5,917 nucleotides of DNA from Candidatus Zixiibacteriota bacterium (GTDB taxonomy: Bacteria > Zixibacteria > MSB-5A5 > SM1-73): contig JALHUP010000056.1 of assembly GCA_022866585.1 (NCBI GenBank), positions 1 to 5,917 on the forward strand. The letters are read 5' to 3'. The position numbers and the translations under genes are program-made. Below are positions 1-5,897 of this stretch, one piece after another; within the stretch, counting starts at the first letter, position 1, and the number at the start of each line of letters is the position of its first letter. Below the pieces are notes generated by a model. The model was not told the origin of the DNA. It saw only the letters and a list, made by a program, of their open reading frames with translations, and made no database searches.

Positions 1-1
1 A

Positions 2-535
2 AATCCTAATTTCGTAGTGGATGGCTACCATTTTGCTGGACCGTCCCCATGTATTGATGCGGGAAACAATAATGCACCAACTTTGCCCCCAACTGATTTT
101 GATGGAAATCCAAGAGTAGCGGATGGAGACATGGATGATTCATTCTTTGTCGATATGGGCGCCTATGAGTATCAACCTGAGGGTTCTGGTGGTTTTGCCA
201 AGATTGTCGGCGGGGATGGAAGAGATACCGGAACGAAGTCCTCTTTGAGTGTTCCCGATAAGTTCTCCCTCTTGCAAAACTATCCCAATCCCTTCAATCC
301 CGCCACGGTTGTTAAGTTTGAGATTGTCCAGCCTGCAAAGGTGAGTTTGAAAATCTACAACATCCTGGGGCAATCGGTGAAGGTATTAGTAGATGAAGAA
401 AAAGTGGCAGGAACTTATACCACATATTGGGACGGCAAGGACCAAAATGGGCAAGCTGTCTCCAGTGGAATTTATTTCTACAAGCTTGATACCGGCAATT
501 TTACTGAGGTGAAAAAGATGATTCTGATCAAATAG
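2..535 (+). CDS. C-terminal part of secreted protein with T9SS type A sorting / FlgD-like Ig domain (5' end outside window)
   Basis: The reading frame is open to the left edge (codons from base 2 encode NPNFVVDGY...), so this is a 3' fragment of 177 visible residues. The GTG at 17 is probably internal. The first ~60 residues carry SPCIDAG, then DFDGNPRV, then DMGAYEYQ. This series typically ends the right-handed beta-helix 'choice-of-anchor Q' / polymorphic outer membrane repeat region. After a Gly/Ser-rich linker (about nt 180-250) comes a C-terminal domain (about nt 254-532) beginning PDKFSLLQNYPNPFNPAT. It continues with ILGQSVKVL, WDGKDQNGQAVSSGIYFYKL and a Lys-rich end, MILIK. That is the classic Por-secretion type A sorting signal, which resembles the FlgD Ig-like fold. 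In known T9SS organisms the domain directs transfer across the outer membrane and is cleaved during surface attachment or release. A surface or extracellular location is inferred; the N-terminal domains and the ligand cannot be seen. A strong hairpin follows 23 bases after the stop. Confidence 0.88.
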   Translation, partial: NPNFVVDGYHFAGPSPCIDAGNNNAPTLPPTDFDGNPRVADGDMDDSFFVDMGAYEYQPEGSGGFAKIVGGDGRDTGTKSSLSVPDKFSLLQNYPNPFNPATVVKFEIVQPAKVSLKIYNILGQSVKVLVDEEKVAGTYTTYWDGKDQNGQAVSSGIYFYKLDTGNFTEVKKMILIK

Positions 536-558
536 AAATAGATAAGCATTAGATGTAG

Positions 559-593
559 GTCAAGCATCCCCCATTCTTGGGGGGGTGCTTGAC
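559..593 (+). terminator. Strong hairpin after the T9SS-domain gene, probable transcript 3' end
   Basis: Bases 559-572 pair with 580-593: GTCAAGCA with TGCTTGAC, then one T-G wobble and five C-G pairs, closed by a 7-base loop. The 14-bp stem sits 23 bases after the stop of the T9SS-domain gene. It is followed by AATAAAAAAATATC rather than a T-run, and the other strand has no T-run either. It is therefore not a textbook intrinsic terminator. It may be a U-poor terminator or a 3' stability hairpin. It separates the first gene from the promoter at 676-704. Confidence 0.6.
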
Positions 594-675
594 AATAAAA
601 AAATATCAACTCCAGGTTTTCCTCTTCTTATCAATCCTCAGAAATTAAGGAATTAATCAAAAATTTCAAAAAGGC

Positions 676-704
676 TTTACATCTCTTAGATTCCATCGTA
701 TAAT
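676..704 (+). promoter_or_regulatory. Sigma70-type promoter of the TPR gene
   Basis: A TTTACA -35 (676-681) and a perfect TATAAT -10 (699-704) are separated by exactly 17 bases. The 40 bases upstream are A/T-rich and could act as an UP element. The predicted start is near 711, giving a short leader of about 15-21 bases before the TPR gene. The match is one base from consensus at ideal spacing, and it is correctly placed. No operator palindrome is evident around it. Confidence 0.8.
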
Positions 705-731
705 ATTAAAATTTAGGTAGCACTTGTGGAT

Positions 732-2537
732 ATGAAAAAATTATTACCTTTGATTTTATTCTTTCTCTTTTCCTCCTCCCTGGTCTTGGGGCAGGAGGTG
801 GAAAAATATCTTCAGGGTTTGAAGGTCGCCGATGAGCTGATCAGCGCGGGGAAAGCCACGGAGGCTGTAAAATTATTGGAGGAGCTTAGAGACATCCATG
901 GGGATGACCCCCCGCTAATCGATCTTTTGAAAAGAGCATATCTGTCCACCAAATCTTATGATCAGGTGGAAAAACTGATTCGGAATGACTTGGCCAAAAA
1001 CCCTCGAGATTGGCGACTTTACTGCGAATTGGCGGATCTCCAACTCAAAGCCCAAAATGAACAAGAAGCTCGACAAAATCTGAAGAAAGCGATGGAGCTG
1101 GCTCCGAATGAGGAAATGACCTACCGGGAGGTGGCATACGTCTATTTTCGAAATGGTTTGACCTCCGATGCGATGGATACCTATAAGTTAGCCAGACTCC
1201 GTCTAAAAAACCCTCGTCTCTTCAGCCTGGATCTGGCGGGACTTTATGAAGCGTTAACAGATTACAAACAAGCGGTGGATGAGTATTTTCTGTATATGGG
1301 AGACGACTCCACCAAATTCGATCTGGTTGAAGACCGAATCAACAGATTGATACAAACTGAGGAAAACCTGGATGGAATCCAGTTAGCACTGGAAGACAGG
1401 ATAAGAAATAACCCGCAGGACAAATATTCTCACAAACTCTATGGCGATTTACTTTTCAGAAGAGGAAATTTGGAGGTTGCTTTTGAAACTTATAAAACCG
1501 TGGACTCGCTCTTCCGAGGGAAAGGAAGGTTCATCTTAAGCTTTGCTCAAAAGTGCCAGACCAACAGATTCTTTAACCAAGCCATTAAGGCCTGCCAATT
1601 TCTTTTATCTGGCTCGCCCTCAAAAGAATTGGTGGTTCCAGCCAGGTTTTCCATTGCCCATTCCTATGAGGGGTTGGAAAGATATGAAGATGCCATCTCC
1701 ACGTATCAGGAGACAATTGACGAATGCCAGAAAGAGGCGGGATTTAGGTTCGCATCCGAGGTGGCTCAATCTTATTATCAGATCGGAGAGATCCAGCTTT
1801 TTCATCTAAAAAAGCCGGATGGGGCTTTCCTCTCTTACCAGCAGGTGATCTCAAATTATCCTAAGTCGGATAGATTTGCTGATGCCTTGGTGAGACGGGG
1901 CGATTGTCTGATGATAAAAGGAAATCTGGACAGTGCCGCACTCCTATTTGAAAATGCTTTGAATGATCCGAAAGCCTCCTCCAAAGAGGAGGAGATAAGA
2001 TTCAAATTAACTGAAATAGACTTCTACCAAGGAGACTTCGAGAAGGCTTTGGAAGGATACAACCGAGAGGTCTCTGATTTTCCAAAAGGGCTGTATGTCA
2101 ACAACAGCTTGGAGAGGATTGTAATAATCAGCGAGAATCAAAGTCTGGACAGGTATCTTCTTTCCGTTTTTGCCCAAGCTTTGCTGGAAGAGCTTCAAGG
2201 CCAGCTTGATTCTGCCACCTCGAAGTTGGAAAAGATAATTTCTGCTAAAAGCGCAACCCTGTCCGATAAAGCCCAATTTGAGAAAGCTGAAATTTATCGC
2301 AAAGAGAAGAAGTTTTCTTCATCCCTGGATGCCTTGCGGGAGTTGATTGAAAAATACCCGCAAAGTTTTTATTGCGCCAAGGCACAGAAGTTGATCGGGG
2401 ACATCTTTTGTTACGACCTCGAGGATAAACCTAAAGCTATTCAAGCTTACGAAAAAGTGTTGAAAGATTACGGCCGCTCCCTTTTTGTGGACGAAGTCAG
2501 AGAGAAATTAAAAGAGCTCAAAAAGGGTTCATTGTAG
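732..2537 (+). CDS. Exported tetratricopeptide-repeat protein
   Basis: From the ATG at 732 the product is 601 residues. Residues 1-20 are a clear Sec signal peptide: MKK, a hydrophobic core (LLPLILFFLFSSSLVL), and likely signal peptidase I cleavage after G20, before QEVEK. There is no lipobox Cys. The rest is almost wholly helical TPR-like repeats. Recognisable units include LAKNPRDWRLYCELADLQLK, then YEDAISTYQETI, AFLSYQQVISNYPKSDRFAD and, near the end, KAIQAYEKVLKDYG. No enzymatic domain or catalytic motif is visible, so a periplasmic scaffold or assembly-factor role is the most that can be inferred. In the second half some repeats resemble the YbgF/BamD-type pattern with 'YP.S..A..A'. The protein has seven cysteines, all outside the signal peptide. 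A GTG at 726 would add two residues and sits 8 bases after a weak AGG, while the ATG at 732 gives the more standard signal peptide. The ribosome site is weak either way. It has its own promoter and converges with the small - strand gene 84 bases downstream. Confidence 0.87.
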   Translation: MKKLLPLILFFLFSSSLVLGQEVEKYLQGLKVADELISAGKATEAVKLLEELRDIHGDDPPLIDLLKRAYLSTKSYDQVEKLIRNDLAKNPRDWRLYCELADLQLKAQNEQEARQNLKKAMELAPNEEMTYREVAYVYFRNGLTSDAMDTYKLARLRLKNPRLFSLDLAGLYEALTDYKQAVDEYFLYMGDDSTKFDLVEDRINRLIQTEENLDGIQLALEDRIRNNPQDKYSHKLYGDLLFRRGNLEVAFETYKTVDSLFRGKGRFILSFAQKCQTNRFFNQAIKACQFLLSGSPSKELVVPARFSIAHSYEGLERYEDAISTYQETIDECQKEAGFRFASEVAQSYYQIGEIQLFHLKKPDGAFLSYQQVISNYPKSDRFADALVRRGDCLMIKGNLDSAALLFENALNDPKASSKEEEIRFKLTEIDFYQGDFEKALEGYNREVSDFPKGLYVNNSLERIVIISENQSLDRYLLSVFAQALLEELQGQLDSATSKLEKIISAKSATLSDKAQFEKAEIYRKEKKFSSSLDALRELIEKYPQSFYCAKAQKLIGDIFCYDLEDKPKAIQAYEKVLKDYGRSLFVDEVREKLKELKKGSL

Positions 2538-2621
2538 AGGATCGTTTCAATTCGCAATCTCCGGTGGGCTCTTGGCGAAAAGCCAATACCTTCCCCTACT
2601 GCAGATTTAGCTCCGTTTTTG

Positions 2622-2882
2622 TCAAACTTCCACTTTTGTCTTCTGGGGCGGACGCTCCGTCGGGGACAAATTTTTTATTTGTTGCTCCAACTCATCGATC
2701 CTTTTCAAGTAGGATTCGGTTTGTCCGATCCTTTTTTTGGTGCTGATTCGGACCAACAAACCTAAGGAGACCAGCATAAAAAGAACGGAATTGATGGTCC
2801 TAAAGATATCGTTTTGAGTGAAGATATTATCCAGAAAAGCGGTGACCCCTAAAAACAGAAGAACAGAACACCAGATCAACAT
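2622..2882 (-). CDS. Small two-helix membrane protein with C-terminal coiled coil, unknown function
   Basis: This 86-residue protein starts at ATG (2882-2880) with AAAGGAGG 4 bases upstream, the strongest ribosome-binding motif in the window and the main support for the gene. Residues 2-17 and about 29-46 are hydrophobic helices joined by a short acidic loop (D18 to R28). STKKR follows the second helix. By the positive-inside rule both ends face the cytoplasm and the loop faces the periplasm. Residues 55-72 form a short coiled coil, with Y58, I62, L65, I69 and L72 at 3-4 spacing, and the tail is charged and Pro-rich (PTERPPQKTKVEV). I do not recognise the family. The shape suits a small oligomerising membrane partner or a regulator. 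The gene lies between two + strand genes, convergent with the TPR gene and divergent from the DUF2723 gene. Its promoter is not clear: TTGACG (2954-2959) with GAAAAT 17 bases on is weak. Confidence 0.75.
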   Translation of the reverse strand: MLIWCSVLLFLGVTAFLDNIFTQNDIFRTINSVLFMLVSLGLLVRISTKKRIGQTESYLKRIDELEQQIKNLSPTERPPQKTKVEV

Positions 2883-2886
2883 AACC

Positions 2887-2910
2887 CCTCCTTTGTGGTT
2901 TAAGCCTCCT
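2887..2910 (-). promoter_or_regulatory. Two tandem AGGAGG ribosome-binding motifs before the small membrane-protein gene
   Basis: On the - strand, AGGAGG occurs at 2892-2887, where it ends 4 bases before the ATG, and again at 2910-2905, exactly 18 bases further upstream. The proximal copy fixes the start codon. No start codon follows the distal copy at a usable distance, so it is either a ribosome standby site or a chance match. The leader between them is A-rich and unstructured. Confidence 0.6.
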
Positions 2911-3050
2911 GACTATTTTATTTTCGGTTCATTTTCGATTTACTTTAGTTTTGCGTCAAAAATCTGATTTTTTCCTTGTCAAAAAGTGTATGATGCGAAG
3001 CATTTATACGAATTTGTATTTGGTATCTACAACGGAATCAGCTTTTTGAA

Positions 3051-3080
3051 TTGACAGAACCTTAAGTTTGGCTATATTAT
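3051..3080 (+). promoter_or_regulatory. Sigma70-type promoter of the DUF2723 gene
   Basis: A perfect TTGACA -35 at 3051-3056 is followed by TATATTAT at 3073-3080. This can be read as TATATT with a 16-base spacer or TATTAT with an 18-base spacer. The predicted start is about 3085-3087, giving an unusually long leader of roughly 225 bases. No better promoter is seen closer to the gene. Confidence 0.7.
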
Positions 3081-3165
3081 GAAAACATTTCTTAAGGAAT
3101 GTTTAAGGGATCTTTGGAGGAAATGTCTGGAGAGGAAAATTCGTATGAATGCTCCGCAACTGGAG

Positions 3166-3185
3166 TGTCCGTCTTTAGACGGACA
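3166..3185. repeat. Perfect 20-base palindrome (9-base arms, TT centre)
   Basis: TGTCCGTCTTTAGACGGACA reads as a perfect inverted repeat with 9-base arms around TT. As RNA it makes an 8-bp stem with a TTTA loop. It lies within the DUF2723 leader and overlaps the 5' strand of stem A by four bases, so the two pairings must partly trade places. It is more GC-rich than its surroundings. It could be a regulator site, part of the leader fold, or one copy of a dispersed intergenic repeat. Only one copy is present in this window. Confidence 0.6.
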
Positions 3186-3247
3186 TCAGGAATTGTAGGC
3201 TCCTAGAAAAAGCAATGGGGTGATCTTGGCACTCCAGATAAATTTTC

Positions 3248-3261
3248 TCGAAATCTACTTT
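3248..3261 (+). repeat. 14-base direct repeat, copy 1 (upstream of DUF2723 gene)
   Basis: TCGAAATCTACTTT occurs here, 50 bases before the DUF2723 start, and again at 5890-5903, 15 bases after its stop. The match is exact over 14 bases, and both copies run into A/T-rich sequence. It lies in the loop between the 3' strands of leader stems A and B. Confidence 0.55.
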
Positions 3262-3299
3262 TTTAAAAGATCACTCATCAATTTAAAAACTGATTGGGT

Positions 3300-3304
3300 G
3301 GAGG
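3300..3304 (+). promoter_or_regulatory. Shine-Dalgarno site fixing the GTG start of the DUF2723 gene
   Basis: GGAGG ends six bases before the GTG at 3311. The spacing is ideal and no ATG alternative is nearby, so this site decides the start. It borders the CAAT/ATTG pairing, so leader folding could affect access to it. Confidence 0.8.
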
Positions 3305-3310
3305 ATCAAA

Positions 3311-5875
3311 GTGAGAGAAAAACTGACGGTTTGGTATGAGGAACAAGACAAAATTTCTTTGTTTCTATCTCTTTTTGTTTTTCTGGTAAGTTTCATGGTT
3401 TATTTAAAAACCATGGCTCCCACCGTCTCCTTTTGGGATTGCGGGGAGTTTGTCGCTTGCTCTTATATCGTGGGAATTCCGCATCCTCCTGGAACGCCGC
3501 TTTTTGTCTTAATAGGTCGGGTCTTCACTCTAATTCCCCTATTCGATCAGATAGCGGCCAGGGTCAATTTCATTTCGGTTCTGACTTCAGCCCTTACTGT
3601 CTGGTTATGTTATTTGTTGATCGTCAAATTGGTAAACTATTGGCAAAAGGAAGATCAAAGTCTTTGGATCAGGATAGGAAAATATTTGGGTGGGGTGGTA
3701 GGTAGCTTATTCTTAGCTTTTTCCAATACCTTCTGGTCCAATGCAGTGGAGGCGGAGGTTTATGGGGCTTCCATGCTTTTGATGCTTCTGATTTTTTATT
3801 TGGGACTTATGTGGATGGACAAAAGAGGCACTCCTAAAGGGGATAGGCTTTTGATCTTGATCTCTTATGTGGGGCTTTTGTCCACCGGGATTCATATGAC
3901 CGTCTTTATGATCATGCCGGCTATATTTTTGTTGTTGGTTTTAGTGGACAGAGAGAAGCTTTTAGACTGGCGGTTCTGGATCACCGGTTTGGTTTTGGCT
4001 TTGGTGATGCATAGTCTAACCCCATTTTTGGTCTTCATGGGAGGGTGGCTTTTTTTGACTTTCATTCTGATGCAGGTTTCCAACAGAAAGAAGGCTTGGA
4101 CGCTCTCTTTTTTGATAATATTCTTTGGGATGATTGGCTATTCGACTCAACTTTTCATTCCAATAAGATCTTCTTTAGAACCAGCCATAGATGAGAATAA
4201 TCCTTCCGATTGGCACAGCTTCAAGGCTTTTTTGGAACGGAAACAGTACGGTGAAGAGAGCATGATTGCTCGGATGTTTTACCGTCGGGGAACCTGGGCC
4301 AGTCAGTTTGGCGCCAAGGAGAGGATGGGATTCTGGGGATTTTTCCGGGAGCAATTCATGGACAAAAAGCTCTGGTTTATCCCCATCTTTTTAGGACTTT
4401 TTGGCATCTGGGAACAGATCCGGAAAAGAAAAAGAGAAGGGACGGTTCTTCTGTTTCTGATTTTAGCCGGCACCGTAGGGTTGATCTTATATATGAACTT
4501 TGCAGACGGCACCAAACCCGATTCTTTGACCGGAGAGATCATCCGTCTGGAGGTAAGGGATAGGGATTATTTTTTCACTCCCGGCTTCATGTTCTTTGCT
4601 CTATTAATGGGATTGGGAGTATCGGCTCTGATAAGGAACTTAAGCAACCTATTAAGGAGAAAACACATTCCCTCTCTTCTCCCCTTGACCGTCTTGACGG
4701 CGCTTTTACTTCTCTTACCTTTCTGTGCTTTAAAGAAAAATTATCACAAAAATAATCGCACTGGAAATTGGATTCCATGGGATTATGCCTATAATCTCTT
4801 AATCGGCTGTGACAAAGATGGTATATTGGTCACAAACGGAGACAATGATACCTTCCCTTTGTGGTTTCTGCAAAATGTGGAGAAGATAAGACAGGATGTG
4901 CGGGTGATATGTTTAAGTCTGCTTAATGCGGATTGGTATATCTTACAGCGGAAAGATATTTGGAAAGTTCCCATAGATTTATCTTATGAACAGATCAAAT
5001 ACAAAGATTACAAATTGCCTGACGGAAAAACCGTGCCCCGCCCCCAAGAACCCTTCTACGATCCCATCCGAAAGGAAAAAGCATTTCTTTTTCCTTACTA
5101 TGATCGAACAAAAAAAAAGATGATAAGGGTTCAGGATATGATGATCCAAAACATCCTCCTGGCAAATAACTGGAAATATCCTTTCTATTTCTCCAGCACC
5201 GTCCCTCCGGATAGCAGGGTGGGTTTGGATAAACACTTGAGAAGAGAAGGACTCATCAGTCTGGTCGTGCCGGAGGAGGGGGATCGAATGATAGATGTGG
5301 ATAAATACCATAAGAATCTGTTTGAGGTTTACAGGTATCGGGGTTTGAACGACATTAACGTTTATAAAGATGAAAATACTGTGGGCTTGTCGATGAGCCT
5401 TCCTGAGAACTTTATCGATCTGGCCCTGTATTATCGTGATCAGAAACAGATGGAGCAAACAAAGGTTGTGCTCAGAAAAGCTATCGAAATCTCTCCGGAT
5501 TATTACCGGCCTTATATGCTTCTATATAAATTCCTAAAAGACGAAGGCAAAACAGAAGAAAGCGACAGAATCCTTAAAGCCTGTGAAGACCGTTCAAAGC
5601 TCTTGGTGGAGAGATATCCGGAAATACTTTATTATCATCAATTTCTGGGATTGGTCTATCAGACTGAGGGCAAATCAGAGGAGGCGGTGAGAGCTTTCAA
5701 GGAGGCTTTACAGATGAGTCACTCTGACAGAATAAGTTTCCAGATCTTAGGGCAGATTTTGGCTTCTTCCAAAAAATATAAGGAGCTGGTGGAGGTTTTA
5801 GAAAGATGGATCAAATACAACCCCGATGACCAACAAGCTTTACAAATGCTTGAGTATTATAAAAAGTCACAATGA
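3311..5875 (+). CDS. DUF2723 family membrane protein, putative protein O-mannosyltransferase (GT-C fold) with C-terminal TPRs
   Basis: This 854-residue protein starts at GTG behind GGAGG-N6. Residues 15-33 are the first membrane helix. The family hallmark follows directly: FWDCGEF (41-47), with D43 and E46 as candidate catalytic or metal residues of the first extracytoplasmic loop, then HPPGTPLF (58-65). About 12-13 helices extend to residue ~472. Further DUF2723-typical motifs are FIPIRSSLEPAIDENNPSDW (282-301), FLERKQYG (307-314), EVRDRDYFF (414-422) and NWIPWDYAYNLL (486-497). The soluble part after the last helix carries NGDNDTFPLWFLQ (509-521). Residues ~700-854 are TPR-like helical repeats. 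The family includes human TMEM260, reported as a protein O-mannosyltransferase; bacterial members are generally thought to transfer a sugar from a polyprenyl-linked donor to exported proteins. That activity is inferred here, not shown. The soluble domain and TPRs probably face the periplasm and may present acceptor proteins. Length and motifs are complete, with no frameshift. Transcription probably starts at the 3051-3080 promoter. Confidence 0.9.
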   Translation: MREKLTVWYEEQDKISLFLSLFVFLVSFMVYLKTMAPTVSFWDCGEFVACSYIVGIPHPPGTPLFVLIGRVFTLIPLFDQIAARVNFISVLTSALTVWLCYLLIVKLVNYWQKEDQSLWIRIGKYLGGVVGSLFLAFSNTFWSNAVEAEVYGASMLLMLLIFYLGLMWMDKRGTPKGDRLLILISYVGLLSTGIHMTVFMIMPAIFLLLVLVDREKLLDWRFWITGLVLALVMHSLTPFLVFMGGWLFLTFILMQVSNRKKAWTLSFLIIFFGMIGYSTQLFIPIRSSLEPAIDENNPSDWHSFKAFLERKQYGEESMIARMFYRRGTWASQFGAKERMGFWGFFREQFMDKKLWFIPIFLGLFGIWEQIRKRKREGTVLLFLILAGTVGLILYMNFADGTKPDSLTGEIIRLEVRDRDYFFTPGFMFFALLMGLGVSALIRNLSNLLRRKHIPSLLPLTVLTALLLLLPFCALKKNYHKNNRTGNWIPWDYAYNLLIGCDKDGILVTNGDNDTFPLWFLQNVEKIRQDVRVICLSLLNADWYILQRKDIWKVPIDLSYEQIKYKDYKLPDGKTVPRPQEPFYDPIRKEKAFLFPYYDRTKKKMIRVQDMMIQNILLANNWKYPFYFSSTVPPDSRVGLDKHLRREGLISLVVPEEGDRMIDVDKYHKNLFEVYRYRGLNDINVYKDENTVGLSMSLPENFIDLALYYRDQKQMEQTKVVLRKAIEISPDYYRPYMLLYKFLKDEGKTEESDRILKACEDRSKLLVERYPEILYYHQFLGLVYQTEGKSEEAVRAFKEALQMSHSDRISFQILGQILASSKKYKELVEVLERWIKYNPDDQQALQMLEYYKKSQ

Positions 5876-5879
5876 GCTC

Positions 5880-5897
5880 GGTTTCGTAATCGAAATC
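5880..5897 (+). terminator. Small hairpin after the DUF2723 gene, possible weak terminator
   Basis: GGTTTCG (5880-5886) pairs with CGAAATC (5891-5897) around a TAAT loop, seven pairs with one wobble, starting five bases after the stop. An A-run rather than a T-run follows, so intrinsic termination is doubtful. The 3' arm is also part of the repeat at 5890-5903. The window ends 20 bases later, so the next gene cannot be seen. Confidence 0.25.

Larger units (their letters stand above)
2883..3310. other. 428-base intergenic region between divergent genes
   Basis: No convincing protein gene lies here. From left to right it holds the - strand ribosome-binding motifs (2887-2910) and an A/T-rich segment with GTCAAAAA repeated at 2955-2962 and 2978-2985. 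The 15-base palindrome AAAAATC-T-GATTTTT lies at 2958-2972, and the imperfect palindrome ATACGAATTTGTAT at 3006-3019. Then come the + strand promoter (3051-3080) and the structured leader of the DUF2723 gene (about 3086-3310). The palindromes between the two diverging transcripts are where a shared regulator would be expected to bind, but none is matched to a known operator. Confidence 0.6.
3086..3310 (+). ncRNA. Candidate structured 5' leader RNA of the DUF2723 gene
   Basis: Three sets of complementary segments occur in this leader. Stem A pairs 3160-3169 (CTGGAGTGTC) with 3228-3237 (GGCACTCCAG), ten pairs with one wobble. Stem B pairs 3218-3227 (GGGTGATCTT) with 3267-3276 (AAGATCACTC), also ten pairs with one wobble. 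A palindrome at 3166-3185 can form a hairpin inside the stem A loop. Stems A and B interleave with no base between 3227 and 3228, which is the geometry of an H-type pseudoknot with coaxial stems, or of two competing folds. Just downstream, CAAT (3279-3282) can pair with ATTG (3293-3296), next to the Shine-Dalgarno. I do not recognise any known riboswitch, T-box or ribosomal-protein leader. Folding is judged by eye only. Confidence 0.4.

Noticed and set aside
140..373. 77-codon - strand frame inside the T9SS-domain gene
   Set aside because: It is antisense to the clear NYPNPFNP sorting domain and has no family match I can recognise.
2572..2586. Hairpin TTGGC-GAAAA-GCCAA between the convergent genes, as a shared terminator
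   Set aside because: The stem is only five pairs with no T-run on either side. Termination between the two genes is expected, but this element alone does not support a call.
2564..2746. 60-codon + strand frame after the TPR gene
   Set aside because: It overlaps the - strand membrane-protein gene, which has a far better ribosome site and a coherent protein; the + product is Ser/Phe-rich without recognisable features.
2976..2994. TTGTCA ... TATGAT as a + strand promoter
   Set aside because: The spacer is only 7 bases, far from the 16-18 needed.
3079..3198. 39-codon frame beginning ATG at 3079 in the intergenic region
   Set aside because: Its ATG lies inside the predicted -10 of the DUF2723 promoter, so that transcript cannot include it, and no ribosome site precedes it.
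3160..3237. Short inverted-repeat mobile element bounded by CTGGAGTG / CACTCCAG
   Set aside because: The ends look like terminal repeats, but no target-site duplication flanks them and only one copy is visible; RNA structure explains them better.
4979..5458. 159-codon frame on the - strand inside the DUF2723 gene
   Set aside because: It lies fully antisense to a well-supported conserved coding region, has no recognisable domain and looks like a complementary-strand shadow.
5872..5889. ATG overlapping the DUF2723 stop as a coupled downstream gene start
   Set aside because: The frame reaches TAA after five codons.
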